From Coriobacteriaceae bacterium (GTDB taxonomy: Bacteria > Actinomycetota > Coriobacteriia > Coriobacteriales > UMGS124), in the NCBI GenBank assembly GCA_019421015.1, contig JAHZGC010000021.1:1-39056 (forward strand): a stretch of DNA of 39,056 bases. The letters run 5' to 3'. A program made the position numbers and the translations under genes. Below the pieces are notes generated by a model, which saw only the letters and a list, made by a program, of their open reading frames with translations, had not been told where the DNA came from and searched no databases. Shown here piece after piece: positions 8,110 through 14,883 of the stretch (positions are counted from its first letter, which is position 1; every line of letters starts with the position of its first letter).

Positions 8110-8156
8110 GGCGCATAAGCCCAAGCGCAACGCGGTATCGACGGTTCTGTGGACCG
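8062..8156 (+). repeat. 95-nt nested inverted repeat, candidate structured RNA
   Basis: Outer arms CGGTCCACAGAATCG (8062-8076) and CGGTTCTGTGGACCG (8142-8156) pair over 15 positions; the only non-Watson-Crick pair is a U-G wobble possible only on the plus strand. Inside, 8102-8112 pairs with 8119-8129 (one A-A mismatch, loop GCATAA), extended by CGCG 8097-8100 with 8131-8134. The unpaired part holds the palindrome GGCGCGCC (8085-8092). A terminator follows 12 nt later. The element lies in the 431-bp gene-poor stretch 7792-8222, which otherwise holds only the small hairpins and the short ORF listed. No tRNA, SRP RNA or tmRNA signature fits. Confidence 0.7.
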
Positions 8157-8168
8157 CTATAAAACAGC

Positions 8169-8194
8169 AAAAGGGGCCCCGAAGGACCCCTTTT
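8169..8194 (-). terminator. Intrinsic terminator of the zinc-ribbon/FIVAR gene (bidirectional shape)
   Basis: On the minus strand AAAAGGGGTCC, tetraloop TTCG, GGGCCCCTTTT form an 11-bp stem with one U-G wobble, followed by GCTGTTTT. It lies 28 nt after the stop codon of the gene ending at 8223. The same stem on the plus strand has an A-C mismatch but still ends in TTTT, so it may also stop plus-strand transcripts from the 8062-8156 element. Confidence 0.88.
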
Positions 8195-8222
8195 GAAACG
8201 AGCCTATGGGGGAGTACGCGGC

Positions 8223-9293
8223 CTACACGATCTGGACGCGGTCTGCAAGCACGACCGGATAGCCGTCTTGGTTGCCGGAGACCGTGCCCATGGCGGTGAT
8301 GTCCACCGTCACGTCGACCGTGCCGTCGGCGACGCCGGGACCGAACTGGACATAGACCAGATCGCTCGGGTTGCCGGCCACGGCTATGACCGCCGTCGTA
8401 AGGCCCGTGGCGTCGTCGACGGACACGGACTGGGTCGTGCCGTTGACAACCACCTGCTGGCCCACGTAGGCACCGAGGTTGGCCACCAGGTCGCCATAAT
8501 CGACCCATGGATAGTCGGATTCGGCAAGCGGGTTGACGAGGTGGGCCATAGCGTCGCTCACGGCCGTGGCCGCGTTCGAAACCTCCTCATCGGACGCCCC
8601 CGCGTTGGAGAGCACCTGGTTCGCGGCGTCCACAGCCGCCTGCAATGCGTTGGCGCTATAGGCCGTGTAAGTATGCGTCGTAGCCTGGGCGTCCAAGCTC
8701 GCCTGCGCGCTCGAAACTGCCGCCTGGAGCGCCCCCTTGTCGGCAGGGGCGGTGTTGGGAGCAGAGCCGGGATCCCCCTCCTGCGCCGCGTTGCCGGGGT
8801 TTGCAACCGGCGCGGGGTTCACCGGCTCTGCGGAGCGACAGGAGTTGATCGCAAGCGACAACAGCACCACAAGAACCACGGCCACGGCAACAAGAACCCA
8901 AAACGGCAGGCTCTTATAGAGGGGCTTTACGTAGGCCCCGCAGTGAGGGCAACGCACCTGGGCTTGATCGACGGGATTGCCGCAAACGCGGCACGGGATG
9001 CCCGAACCAAGGAAGTCCCCGTCATTGTATGAGACCGAGGCCTGCGGCGCCTTGGGTGTGGGACGGGGAATCTTTGAAACGGCGGAACGGCCCAGCCCAG
9101 CCACGGCCCCACCCAGCTTGCGGGCCCCGTCTTTGAGCGGGTTCTGAGCGGCAACGCGACGCGCATTGCTCGACGTGTGGCGCTTAAACCCCGCCGGCTG
9201 CCCCCCGTTGTAGCCGCCGTCGGCGCCAAAGCCCTGATCAAAGCCTTGGGCGTCGTAAGGCATATCGGTACGCGTGGTGCGATCGCCCCTCAT
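8223..9293 (-). CDS. Membrane protein with zinc ribbon, FIVAR-like region and C-terminal beta domain
   Basis: A 356-aa protein not recognised as a named family. Order: Gly/Gln-rich N-terminus (1-90); zinc ribbon with C101-x2-C104 and C115-x2-C118; one membrane helix about 131-152; a Pro/Ala/Asn linker; a helical FIVAR-like region about 187-254 (LQAAVSSAQASLDA... ALQAAVDAANQVL); and a beta-rich C-terminal region about 262-356, possibly OB-like (YVGQQVVVNG). With the ribbon on the cytoplasmic side the C-terminal two-thirds would be outside. The ATG at 9293 has GGGAGG 4 nt upstream. Single gene with its own terminator; a weak TTGTGT/TTTATG pair near 9358-9329 could be its promoter. Function unknown; an envelope role is inference. 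Confidence 0.8.
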   Translation of the reverse strand: MRGDRTTRTDMPYDAQGFDQGFGADGGYNGGQPAGFKRHTSSNARRVAAQNPLKDGARKLGGAVAGLGRSAVSKIPRPTPKAPQASVSYNDGDFLGSGIPCRVCGNPVDQAQVRCPHCGAYVKPLYKSLPFWVLVAVAVVLVVLLSLAINSCRSAEPVNPAPVANPGNAAQEGDPGSAPNTAPADKGALQAAVSSAQASLDAQATTHTYTAYSANALQAAVDAANQVLSNAGASDEEVSNAATAVSDAMAHLVNPLAESDYPWVDYGDLVANLGAYVGQQVVVNGTTQSVSVDDATGLTTAVIAVAGNPSDLVYVQFGPGVADGTVDVTVDITAMGTVSGNQDGYPVVLADRVQIV

Positions 9294-9537
9294 GGGACCT
9301 CCCGAAACATAAGCAGTGCCGCAACGTACATAAAGTAGTGATGATTAGGCTAACACAAAGGACCGCCAAAAACCCGGTCGCCCCCAAACGCCCAGGGTAT
9401 CTGCTCACCACACACAGACGGTTGTTCCCAAGCTGCGGCCGCGGCGTTGCGATACCCAAACTTCTCCGTAAGTTTTCCCCGCCTGTGTGCGTGTCGCAGA
9501 GTTTTGCCACAAATGCCTCGGGAACCTCTTGCCCCGC

Positions 9538-9566
9538 TTGCCCGGTCATTGGCGTTCGACTATACT
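9538..9566 (+). promoter_or_regulatory. Promoter of rplS
   Basis: TTGCCC (9538-9543), a 17-nt spacer and TATACT (9561-9566) predict a start near 9573 and a leader of about 63 nt. The remainder of the 342-bp gap 9294-9537 shows nothing else that I can support beyond the possible weak upstream promoter of the FIVAR-like gene. Confidence 0.7.
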
Positions 9567-9584
9567 TTTGCGGCTGTGAAGATT

Positions 9585-9606
9585 GGGCGTGCAAGCGCAC
9601 GAACCC
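9585..9606 (+). promoter_or_regulatory. Stem-loop in the rplS leader
   Basis: GGG-CGTGC, loop AAGC, GCACG-AA-CCC gives an 8-bp stem with a two-base bulge, inside the predicted 5' untranslated region. It is followed by a 7-codon upstream ORF (ATG at 9609, TAA at 9630) ending 3 nt before the rplS start. rplS has no well-spaced Shine-Dalgarno sequence (GAGG is 14 nt away), so translation may depend on the leader. Confidence 0.45.
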
Positions 9607-9635
9607 ATATGACGATTGAGGAACGGATTTAAGAG

Positions 9636-9977
9636 ATGGACTACATTCGCGCGATCGAGCGCCAGCAGATTCGTGAGGATCTTCCTCAGGTCCGCGTGGG
9701 CGACAACGTCAAGGTCTACTACCGCATCAAGGAAGGCGACCGCGAGCGTATTCAGATGTATCAGGGCGATGTGATTCGCATGAGCGGCCCCGGTGCTCGC
9801 GAGACCTTTACCGTTCGCAAGATTTCCTTCGGTGTCGGCGTCGAGCGCACCTTCCCCGTGCACTCCCCCAAGATCGCCAAGCTCGAGGTTGTGCGCCACG
9901 GCCACGTTCGTCGTGCCAAGCTGTACTATCTCCGCAACAAGGTGGGCAAGGCCGCCCGCCTGCGTGAGGTTCGCTAA
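9636..9977 (+). CDS. rplS: 50S ribosomal protein L19
   Basis: A 113-aa protein of the large subunit at the 30S/50S interface. The full L19 pattern is present: N-terminal MDYIRAIERQQ, VRVGDNVKVYYRIKEG (20-35), YQGDVI (42-47), FTVRKISFGVGVERTFP (58-74) and C-terminal KLYYLRNKVGKAARLRE. Length is normal. It is transcribed alone from its own promoter and followed by an intrinsic terminator, on the strand opposite to trmD, although trmD-rplS is the usual order in bacteria. Confidence 0.97.
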   Translation: MDYIRAIERQQIREDLPQVRVGDNVKVYYRIKEGDRERIQMYQGDVIRMSGPGARETFTVRKISFGVGVERTFPVHSPKIAKLEVVRHGHVRRAKLYYLRNKVGKAARLREVR

Positions 9978-10004
9978 CAGCGAGCCTTTGCATGGCTTAC
10001 ATGG

Positions 10005-10034
10005 CGCCGCCTCGGAAACGGGGCGGCGTTTTTT
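10005..10034 (+). terminator. Intrinsic terminator between rplS and rnhB
   Basis: CGCCGCCTC (10005-10013), loop GGAAAC and GGGGCGGCG (10020-10028) form a 9-bp GC-rich stem with one wobble, followed by six T (10029-10034). It begins 28 nt after the rplS stop and ends 17 nt before the rnhB start, leaving no room for a separate rnhB promoter downstream of it. Read-through, or a promoter inside rplS, must feed rnhB. Confidence 0.9.
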
Positions 10035-10051
10035 GTGCGAAAGGATCCCCC

Positions 10052-10828
10052 ATGACCGACGCCCCCACTGCCGCCGCCATCCAAAAAGAGCTGAAAGACG
10101 CCGTCTTCGAGCAGCTTCCCACCCTGTTCGACCGTTATGGAGCCGACCCAAGGACCCAGGTCCAAAAAGCCCTGGCCACAGCCCGGCGGCGTTACGAGAA
10201 GGAGTGGGGCGAGCGCGAGCGCGTCGAAGGCATGTATGGACTTATGAGAAAGCTGGGGGCCGACGGGGTCGTCATCGGCGTTGACGAGGTCGGCCGCGGC
10301 CCCCTGGCAGGCCCCTTGACCGTTGCCGCAGTGGTGCTGCCCGCCTCGCCGTTCATATGGGGCATCGACGACTCAAAAAAACTCTCACCGGCCCGTCGCG
10401 AGGAACTTGCCGCACAGATTCTCGCCCTGGCACCCGCAGTGGGCATGGCGCACATCGAACCCCACGAGATCGACGCCTGCGGCATGGCCGCGTCGCTTCG
10501 GGTCGCCATGCGACGCGCCATCGAAGATACCGGGGTCGAGCCTGACGCCGTGCTTATCGATGGGCTGCCCGTGCGGGTCCATCCCCTTGAGACGGCCGTC
10601 ACCCACGGTGACGCACGCGTCGCCTGCATCGCGGCGGCGAGCATCGTTGCCAAGGTCGCCCGAGACGCGATCATGGTGGCGGCCGACGACCTCTATCCCG
10701 GCTACGGCTTTGCCCAATCGAAGGGCTACGGCTCCGCCGAGCACATCGCCGCCATCAAAAGGCTGGGGCTCTCTCCATACCATCGCGAGAGCTTCTGCCG
10801 AAACTTCCTGCCGCAATCCCCTCGGTAA
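10052..10828 (+). CDS. rnhB: Ribonuclease HII
   Basis: A 258-aa enzyme that removes single ribonucleotides and longer RNA stretches from DNA. The catalytic set is visible: D78 and E79 (GVDEVGRGPLAGP), D170 (LIDG) and D187 (HGDARVACIAAASIVAKVARD); the C-terminal YHRESF (243-248) is also typical. About 70 residues precede the catalytic domain, longer than in E. coli (which starts near residue 10), with a charged helical look. The ATG at 10052 has AAAGGA 6-7 nt upstream; an open frame from 9992 would run through the rplS terminator and is rejected. In most relatives rnhB is next to yraN; here they are separated and on opposite strands. Confidence 0.94.
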   Translation: MTDAPTAAAIQKELKDAVFEQLPTLFDRYGADPRTQVQKALATARRRYEKEWGERERVEGMYGLMRKLGADGVVIGVDEVGRGPLAGPLTVAAVVLPASPFIWGIDDSKKLSPARREELAAQILALAPAVGMAHIEPHEIDACGMAASLRVAMRRAIEDTGVEPDAVLIDGLPVRVHPLETAVTHGDARVACIAAASIVAKVARDAIMVAADDLYPGYGFAQSKGYGSAEHIAAIKRLGLSPYHRESFCRNFLPQSPR

Positions 10829-10883
10829 CCAATTCGGGGGCCGCCCCGCCGTCTAGCGGGCCGACCCCCGGGGAACTCCTATA

Positions 10884-10912
10884 CCGGCTGTCGCATTAGA
10901 TGCGACCGACGG
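10884..10912. other. Hairpin between convergent rnhB and ppdK
   Basis: GTCGCAT, loop TAG, ATGCGAC (10890-10906) is a perfect 7-bp stem, extended by CCG/CGG (10884-10886 with 10910-10912) across two mismatches. It lies 56 bp after the rnhB stop and 16 bp from the ppdK stop. A pyrimidine-rich CCTTCTTTCTT follows on the plus strand, offset by 6 nt. It may be the shared 3' end signal, but there is no clean U run on either strand. Confidence 0.35.
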
Positions 10913-10927
10913 CAAGGGCCTTCTTTC

Positions 10928-13654
10928 TTAGCGCACCGTGCTGCGCAGCGTGGCCTGAGCCGCGGCCAGACGGGCCACCGGCACGCGGTAGGGCGAGCAG
11001 CTCACGTAGTCCAGGCCCAGGTCGTAGAACTTCTGGATGGACTCGGGGTCGCCGCCATGCTCGCCGCAGACGCCGAGGTCGAGGTCGGGGTTCGTCTCCT
11101 TGCCCAACTCGACGGCGGTCTTGATGAGGCGGCACACGCCGTCGTCGACCGTCTCAAAGGGGTTGCGAGTGATCAGCTTGTCGCGCAGGTAGGTCGGGAT
11201 GAACTTGCCTTCGACGTCGTCGCGCGAGAAGCCGAAGGTAGTCTGGGTGAGGTCGTTGGTGCCGAAGCTGAAGAAGTCGGCGTACTTGGCGATCTCGTCG
11301 GCGGTCACTGCGGCGCGCGGCAACTCGACCATGGTGCCCACGGGGATGCCGGTCACGTCGGCACCCTCGGCCTCGCTCACCTCGGCGAGGATGGCCTTGA
11401 TCTTCTCGCGCATGACCTTGAGCTCGGTGGCCACGGAGACCAGCGGCACCATGATGCGGGGCTGCGGGTCCAGGCCCTCCTTCTTGAGCTGGGCAGCCGC
11501 AGTGCCGATGGCACGCACCTGCAGGGCGGGAAGGTCGGGATAGACAAAGCCAAGGCGGCAGCCACGCAGGCCGAGCATGGGGTTGGCCTCGACCATGGCG
11601 TCGATCTTGCGCAGGAGGGCACGCTTCTCGGCGATCTCTTCGGCGGCGCCGCCGGAGCACTCGAGCTTGGTGATCTCGACCTCGAGCTTGCGGGGGTCGT
11701 CGAGGAACTCGTGGAGCGGCGGGTCGAGCAGGCGCACGGTAACGGGCAGCCCGTCCATGGCCTTGAACATCCCGTAGAAGTCGCCTACCTGGGCCTCGTA
11801 AAGGTCTTCGCAGGCCTTGGCGCGGATGTCGGCCTCCTCGTTGAGGATGTAGCTCTGGATGATCTGCTTGCGGTCGCCCAGGAACATGTGCTCGGTGCGG
11901 TCGAGACCGATGCCGGCGGCTCCGAAGTCGCGTGCGAGCTGCGCGTCGGCGGGGTTGTCGGCGTTGGCCTCCACGCCGAGCTTACGCACCTCGTCGGCCC
12001 AGTTGAGAATGGTCTCGAGATCGCCGGAGAGCGTCGCGCTCACGAGCTCCACGGCACCCAGGACCACGGCGCCGGTGCTGCCGTCGATGGAGATCACGTC
12101 GCCCTCGTGCAGCACCACGTCGGTGCCGCTCACGACGACCTCCTTCTTTGCCGCGTCAATCTTGAGGGCCTCGGCGCCGCACACGCAGGGCGCGCCCATA
12201 CCGCGGGCGATAACGGCCGCATGGCTCGTCTTGCCGCCATGGCTCGTGAGGATACCCTTGGCAGCCACCATGCCGGCCAGGTCGTCGGGGTTGGTCTCCC
12301 AGCGGACCAGGATGCAGTCGCGCCCCTCCTCTGCAGCGGCCACGGCGTCGGCCGAGGAGAAGACGACCTCGCCCACAGCGGCACCCGGGGAGGCGTTGAG
12401 GCCCATGCAGAGGGGCTCATAGGCGGCCGACTTGTCGAACTGCGGGTGCAGCAGCTGGTCAAGCTGAGAAGGATCGACGCGCAGCAGCGCCTCCTCCTTG
12501 GTGATGAGGCCCTCGCGCTCCATGTCGATGGCGATCTTGAGCGCGGCGGCGGCGGTGCGCTTGCCCACGCGGGTCTGGAGCATGAAAAGCTTGCCCTGCT
12601 CGATGGTGAACTCGATGTCCATCATGTCGCGGTAGTGGTTCTCAAGGATGCCGAAGACGTCCTCGAGCTCCTGGCCGGCCTCCTCGAGGCCGGGAGTGTG
12701 CTTGAGCGTCTCGATCGGCTCGGTGTTGCGGATGCCGGCGACGACGTCCTCGCCCTGGGCGTTCACCAGGTAGTCGCCGTAGAACTCGCGGGTGCCGTCG
12801 GCGGGGTTGCGCGTAAAGGCGACACCCGTGGCGCTCGTGTTGCCCTTGTTGCCGAAGACCATGCTCATGACGTTGACGGCGGTGCCGAGGTCGTCGGAGA
12901 TCTTGTTCTGCTTGCGGTAGAGGATGGCGCGGTTGTTGTTCCAGCTGCCGAAGACGGCCTGGATGGCCAGAAGGAGCTGGACACTCGGGTCCTGGGGGAA
13001 CACGGCCACGCCGTTCTCGCAGGCAAGCTCGGGATGGTCCTCGGGCTTGACGTTCTCGGCGAAGATCTGCTTGAAGTCGTCCACGAGGGCCTCGAGGTCC
13101 TCGGCCGACAGCTCGGTGTCGTTCTTGACGCCGGCCATGAGCTTGCGGGCCGTGATGGCGTTCTCGAACAGCTCAGCGTCGACGCCCATGACGACATCGG
13201 AGAACATCTGGACGAAGCGCCTATAGGAGTCCCAGGCAAAGCGGGGGTTCTCGGTCTGCTCGATGAGGCCGTGGACCGACTGGTCGTTCATACCCAGGTT
13301 GAGAACCGTGTCCATCATGCCGGGCATCGAGAACGGGGCGCCCGAGCGAACGGAGACGAGCAGCGGGTCCTTGGGGTCGCCGAGCTTCTTGCCCGCGCGC
13401 TCCTCGAGGTCGCGACGGGCCCCCTCGATCAGGTCGAGCACGCCTTCGGGCCACGCATTGCCACCGTTGGCATACTCCATGCAGGTCTGGCAAGTGATCG
13501 TGAAACCGGGGGGCACCGGCAGGCCGATCCTCGCCATCTCGGCAAGGTTGGCACCCTTGCCGCCAAGGACGAACTTGTCCTTGGCAGAGCCCTCGGTGAC
13601 GTTGTTACCCTGCGCGTCCTTGCCGAACTTATAGATGCGCTGCGTGTCGGACAC
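10928..13654 (-). CDS. ppdK: Pyruvate, phosphate dikinase
   Basis: A 908-aa cytoplasmic enzyme interconverting pyruvate + ATP + Pi and PEP + AMP + PPi. Domains: N-terminal nucleotide-grasp part about 1-380 (GGKGANLAEM 31-40, SVRSGAPFSMPGMMDT 101-116); swivelling phosphohistidine domain with GGKTSHAA (473-480), where H478 is the phospho-carrier and T476 is the residue targeted by the regulatory protein; C-terminal TIM barrel with SFGTNDLTQ (796-804) and the general acid-base cysteine C863 (GVCGEHGGDP). I place the start at GTG 13654: AAGGAG lies 6 nt upstream, whereas the in-frame ATG at 13672 has no ribosome site. It follows ppsR after a 245-bp gap, so it probably has its own promoter; a TATAAC at 13823-13818 (minus) is the only candidate -10. 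Confidence 0.95.
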   Translation of the reverse strand: MSDTQRIYKFGKDAQGNNVTEGSAKDKFVLGGKGANLAEMARIGLPVPPGFTITCQTCMEYANGGNAWPEGVLDLIEGARRDLEERAGKKLGDPKDPLLVSVRSGAPFSMPGMMDTVLNLGMNDQSVHGLIEQTENPRFAWDSYRRFVQMFSDVVMGVDAELFENAITARKLMAGVKNDTELSAEDLEALVDDFKQIFAENVKPEDHPELACENGVAVFPQDPSVQLLLAIQAVFGSWNNNRAILYRKQNKISDDLGTAVNVMSMVFGNKGNTSATGVAFTRNPADGTREFYGDYLVNAQGEDVVAGIRNTEPIETLKHTPGLEEAGQELEDVFGILENHYRDMMDIEFTIEQGKLFMLQTRVGKRTAAAALKIAIDMEREGLITKEEALLRVDPSQLDQLLHPQFDKSAAYEPLCMGLNASPGAAVGEVVFSSADAVAAAEEGRDCILVRWETNPDDLAGMVAAKGILTSHGGKTSHAAVIARGMGAPCVCGAEALKIDAAKKEVVVSGTDVVLHEGDVISIDGSTGAVVLGAVELVSATLSGDLETILNWADEVRKLGVEANADNPADAQLARDFGAAGIGLDRTEHMFLGDRKQIIQSYILNEEADIRAKACEDLYEAQVGDFYGMFKAMDGLPVTVRLLDPPLHEFLDDPRKLEVEITKLECSGGAAEEIAEKRALLRKIDAMVEANPMLGLRGCRLGFVYPDLPALQVRAIGTAAAQLKKEGLDPQPRIMVPLVSVATELKVMREKIKAILAEVSEAEGADVTGIPVGTMVELPRAAVTADEIAKYADFFSFGTNDLTQTTFGFSRDDVEGKFIPTYLRDKLITRNPFETVDDGVCRLIKTAVELGKETNPDLDLGVCGEHGGDPESIQKFYDLGLDYVSCSPYRVPVARLAAAQATLRSTVR

Positions 13655-13817
13655 TCTCTTCTCCTTCGTCATGCGAACGTAGTGTACGCGTCGCCCGGAT
13701 ACGTGCCACCGGTCGCGATAAACCTTCCGCGGCCAGGACATCTCGTATGATAACTGCTCCGACGCCTACGCACCACCGCGCCGCGGCCTTCGTTCCAATC
13801 AACCCCGAAACACGATA

Positions 13818-13823
13818 GTTATA
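13818..13823 (-). promoter_or_regulatory. Candidate -10 upstream of ppdK
   Basis: TATAAC on the minus strand, directly preceded by TG, about 165 nt before the GTG start. No -35 is recognisable. The 245-bp gap between ppsR and ppdK holds nothing else I can support; an open frame crossing it (13629-13961, minus) has no ribosome site and overlaps both genes. Confidence 0.25.
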
Positions 13824-13899
13824 CATGCGTAGAGTTGGCAGATCGACCACCGGCGGCCATATTCGGACCGCTCGTCTCCCAAAGCCCCGCCCCAAGGCC

Positions 13900-14796
13900 T
13901 CAGCGGCCCTCCCCTGCCTTGCGCGCCTCGTATAAGGCCTCCGCCCGCTGGAAATAGCCAAGAATGACCTGCGAGGTCTCCTCGACGGCCCTGCCGTCGG
14001 TGCGGATGACGATGCAGCCCAGCCGCCTCATGAGGGCACGGGCCTCGTCAAGCTCCTCTTCGATGCACAGCGGGTCGGCGTACGACCCCGCCACGTTGCG
14101 CGCTTCGAGGCTCCCCAACCGCTCGTTGCGGATGGTCGACAGCGTCTGAGGGGTCGAGAGCAGCCCAAAGATCCTGAAGGACTCCACGTCGAACAGCTCC
14201 TTGGGGGGCTCCACCCCCTTCGCAAGAGGGATGTTCGCCACCTTATAGCCTTGAACCGAAAGGTACATCGACAGCGGCGTCTTTGAGGTGCGCGAAACGC
14301 CGATAAGGACGATGTCGGCCTTGGTGAGCTCCTCGGGGTTGCGCCCGTCGTCGTGGGAGACAAAGAACTCCATCGCCTCGATGCGCCGGAAGTAGCGCTC
14401 GTCGGTACGGCGCAGGACGCCCGCCTGGCCGTGAGGGCTCTCCCCGGTCAGCCGCGCGATGGCGTCGAGGGCGGGCCCCAGAAGGTCGATGGCGGGGATA
14501 CCGCGGCGCGCAAGCTCGTCTTTGAGCTCCTCCCGGAGAACGGGGTTCGCGATGGTGTGGAACACCAGGATCTTCTCGGGGGCCAGGGTGTGCTCCCGCT
14601 GCAGTATGAAACGCCTGACCTGCTCGATGCTCGTCACCTTGGGAAGCCGCTCTATATGGACGGTGCCGTTGTCGAACTGGGCGGCCGCCGCAAGGGCCAC
14701 GTCGGCCGCCGTGTCGCCGAGCGAGTCCGAGATGACGTGGACGGTCGGAACGGAAGAACCGCCCTGGGCGTCGAGCGGTTTGTATGACTCCAACAT
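13900..14796 (-). CDS. ppsR: Pyruvate,phosphate dikinase regulatory protein (PDRP, DUF299)
   Basis: A 298-aa bifunctional enzyme: an ADP-dependent kinase that inactivates PPDK by phosphorylating the threonine two residues before the catalytic histidine, and a Pi-dependent pyrophosphorylase that reactivates it. Motifs: VHVISDSLGDTA (19-30), FFVSHDDG (144-151) and the P-loop-like GVSRTSKT (166-173). Length is a little above the usual 270-280 aa. The ATG at 14796 has AGGGGG 7 nt upstream; an upstream TTG frame is unsupported. The target gene ppdK is immediately downstream, which fits PPDK rather than PEP synthase as its substrate. Confidence 0.93.
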   Translation of the reverse strand: MLESYKPLDAQGGSSVPTVHVISDSLGDTAADVALAAAAQFDNGTVHIERLPKVTSIEQVRRFILQREHTLAPEKILVFHTIANPVLREELKDELARRGIPAIDLLGPALDAIARLTGESPHGQAGVLRRTDERYFRRIEAMEFFVSHDDGRNPEELTKADIVLIGVSRTSKTPLSMYLSVQGYKVANIPLAKGVEPPKELFDVESFRIFGLLSTPQTLSTIRNERLGSLEARNVAGSYADPLCIEEELDEARALMRRLGCIVIRTDGRAVEETSQVILGYFQRAEALYEARKAGEGR

Positions 14797-14828
14797 GGTG
14801 CAGACCCCCTGCCGATAGGAAACGAGGA

Positions 14829-14859
14829 GCGGGACCCGGGCCAAAGACCCGAGCCCCGC
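14829..14859 (-). other. 14-bp hairpin between glyS and ppsR
   Basis: On the minus strand GCGGGGCTCGGGTC and GGCCCGGGTCCCGC pair over 14 positions around a TTT loop, with three G-U wobbles that become A-C mismatches on the plus strand. The structure therefore fits the glyS-ppsR transcript. It is followed by CTCCTCGTTTCC, without a proper U run, so it is more likely a processing, stability or weak attenuation element than a full terminator. Confidence 0.65.
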
Positions 14860-14883
14860 CCTATACGACGATTCGCGGCCTCC

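Noticed and set aside
10829..10883. GGGGG...CCCCC inverted repeat after rnhB as a terminator
   Set aside because: The stem has internal mismatches and no T run follows on either strand.
11057..13750. Very long plus-strand open frame (about 897 codons) opposite ppdK
   Set aside because: It mirrors the PPDK coding strand in a high-GC gene; the translation is low-complexity with no recognisable motif, while the minus strand encodes an intact enzyme.
13629..13961. Open frame covering the ppsR-ppdK gap on the minus strand
   Set aside because: Overlaps both neighbours, has an arginine-rich random-looking product and no ribosome site.
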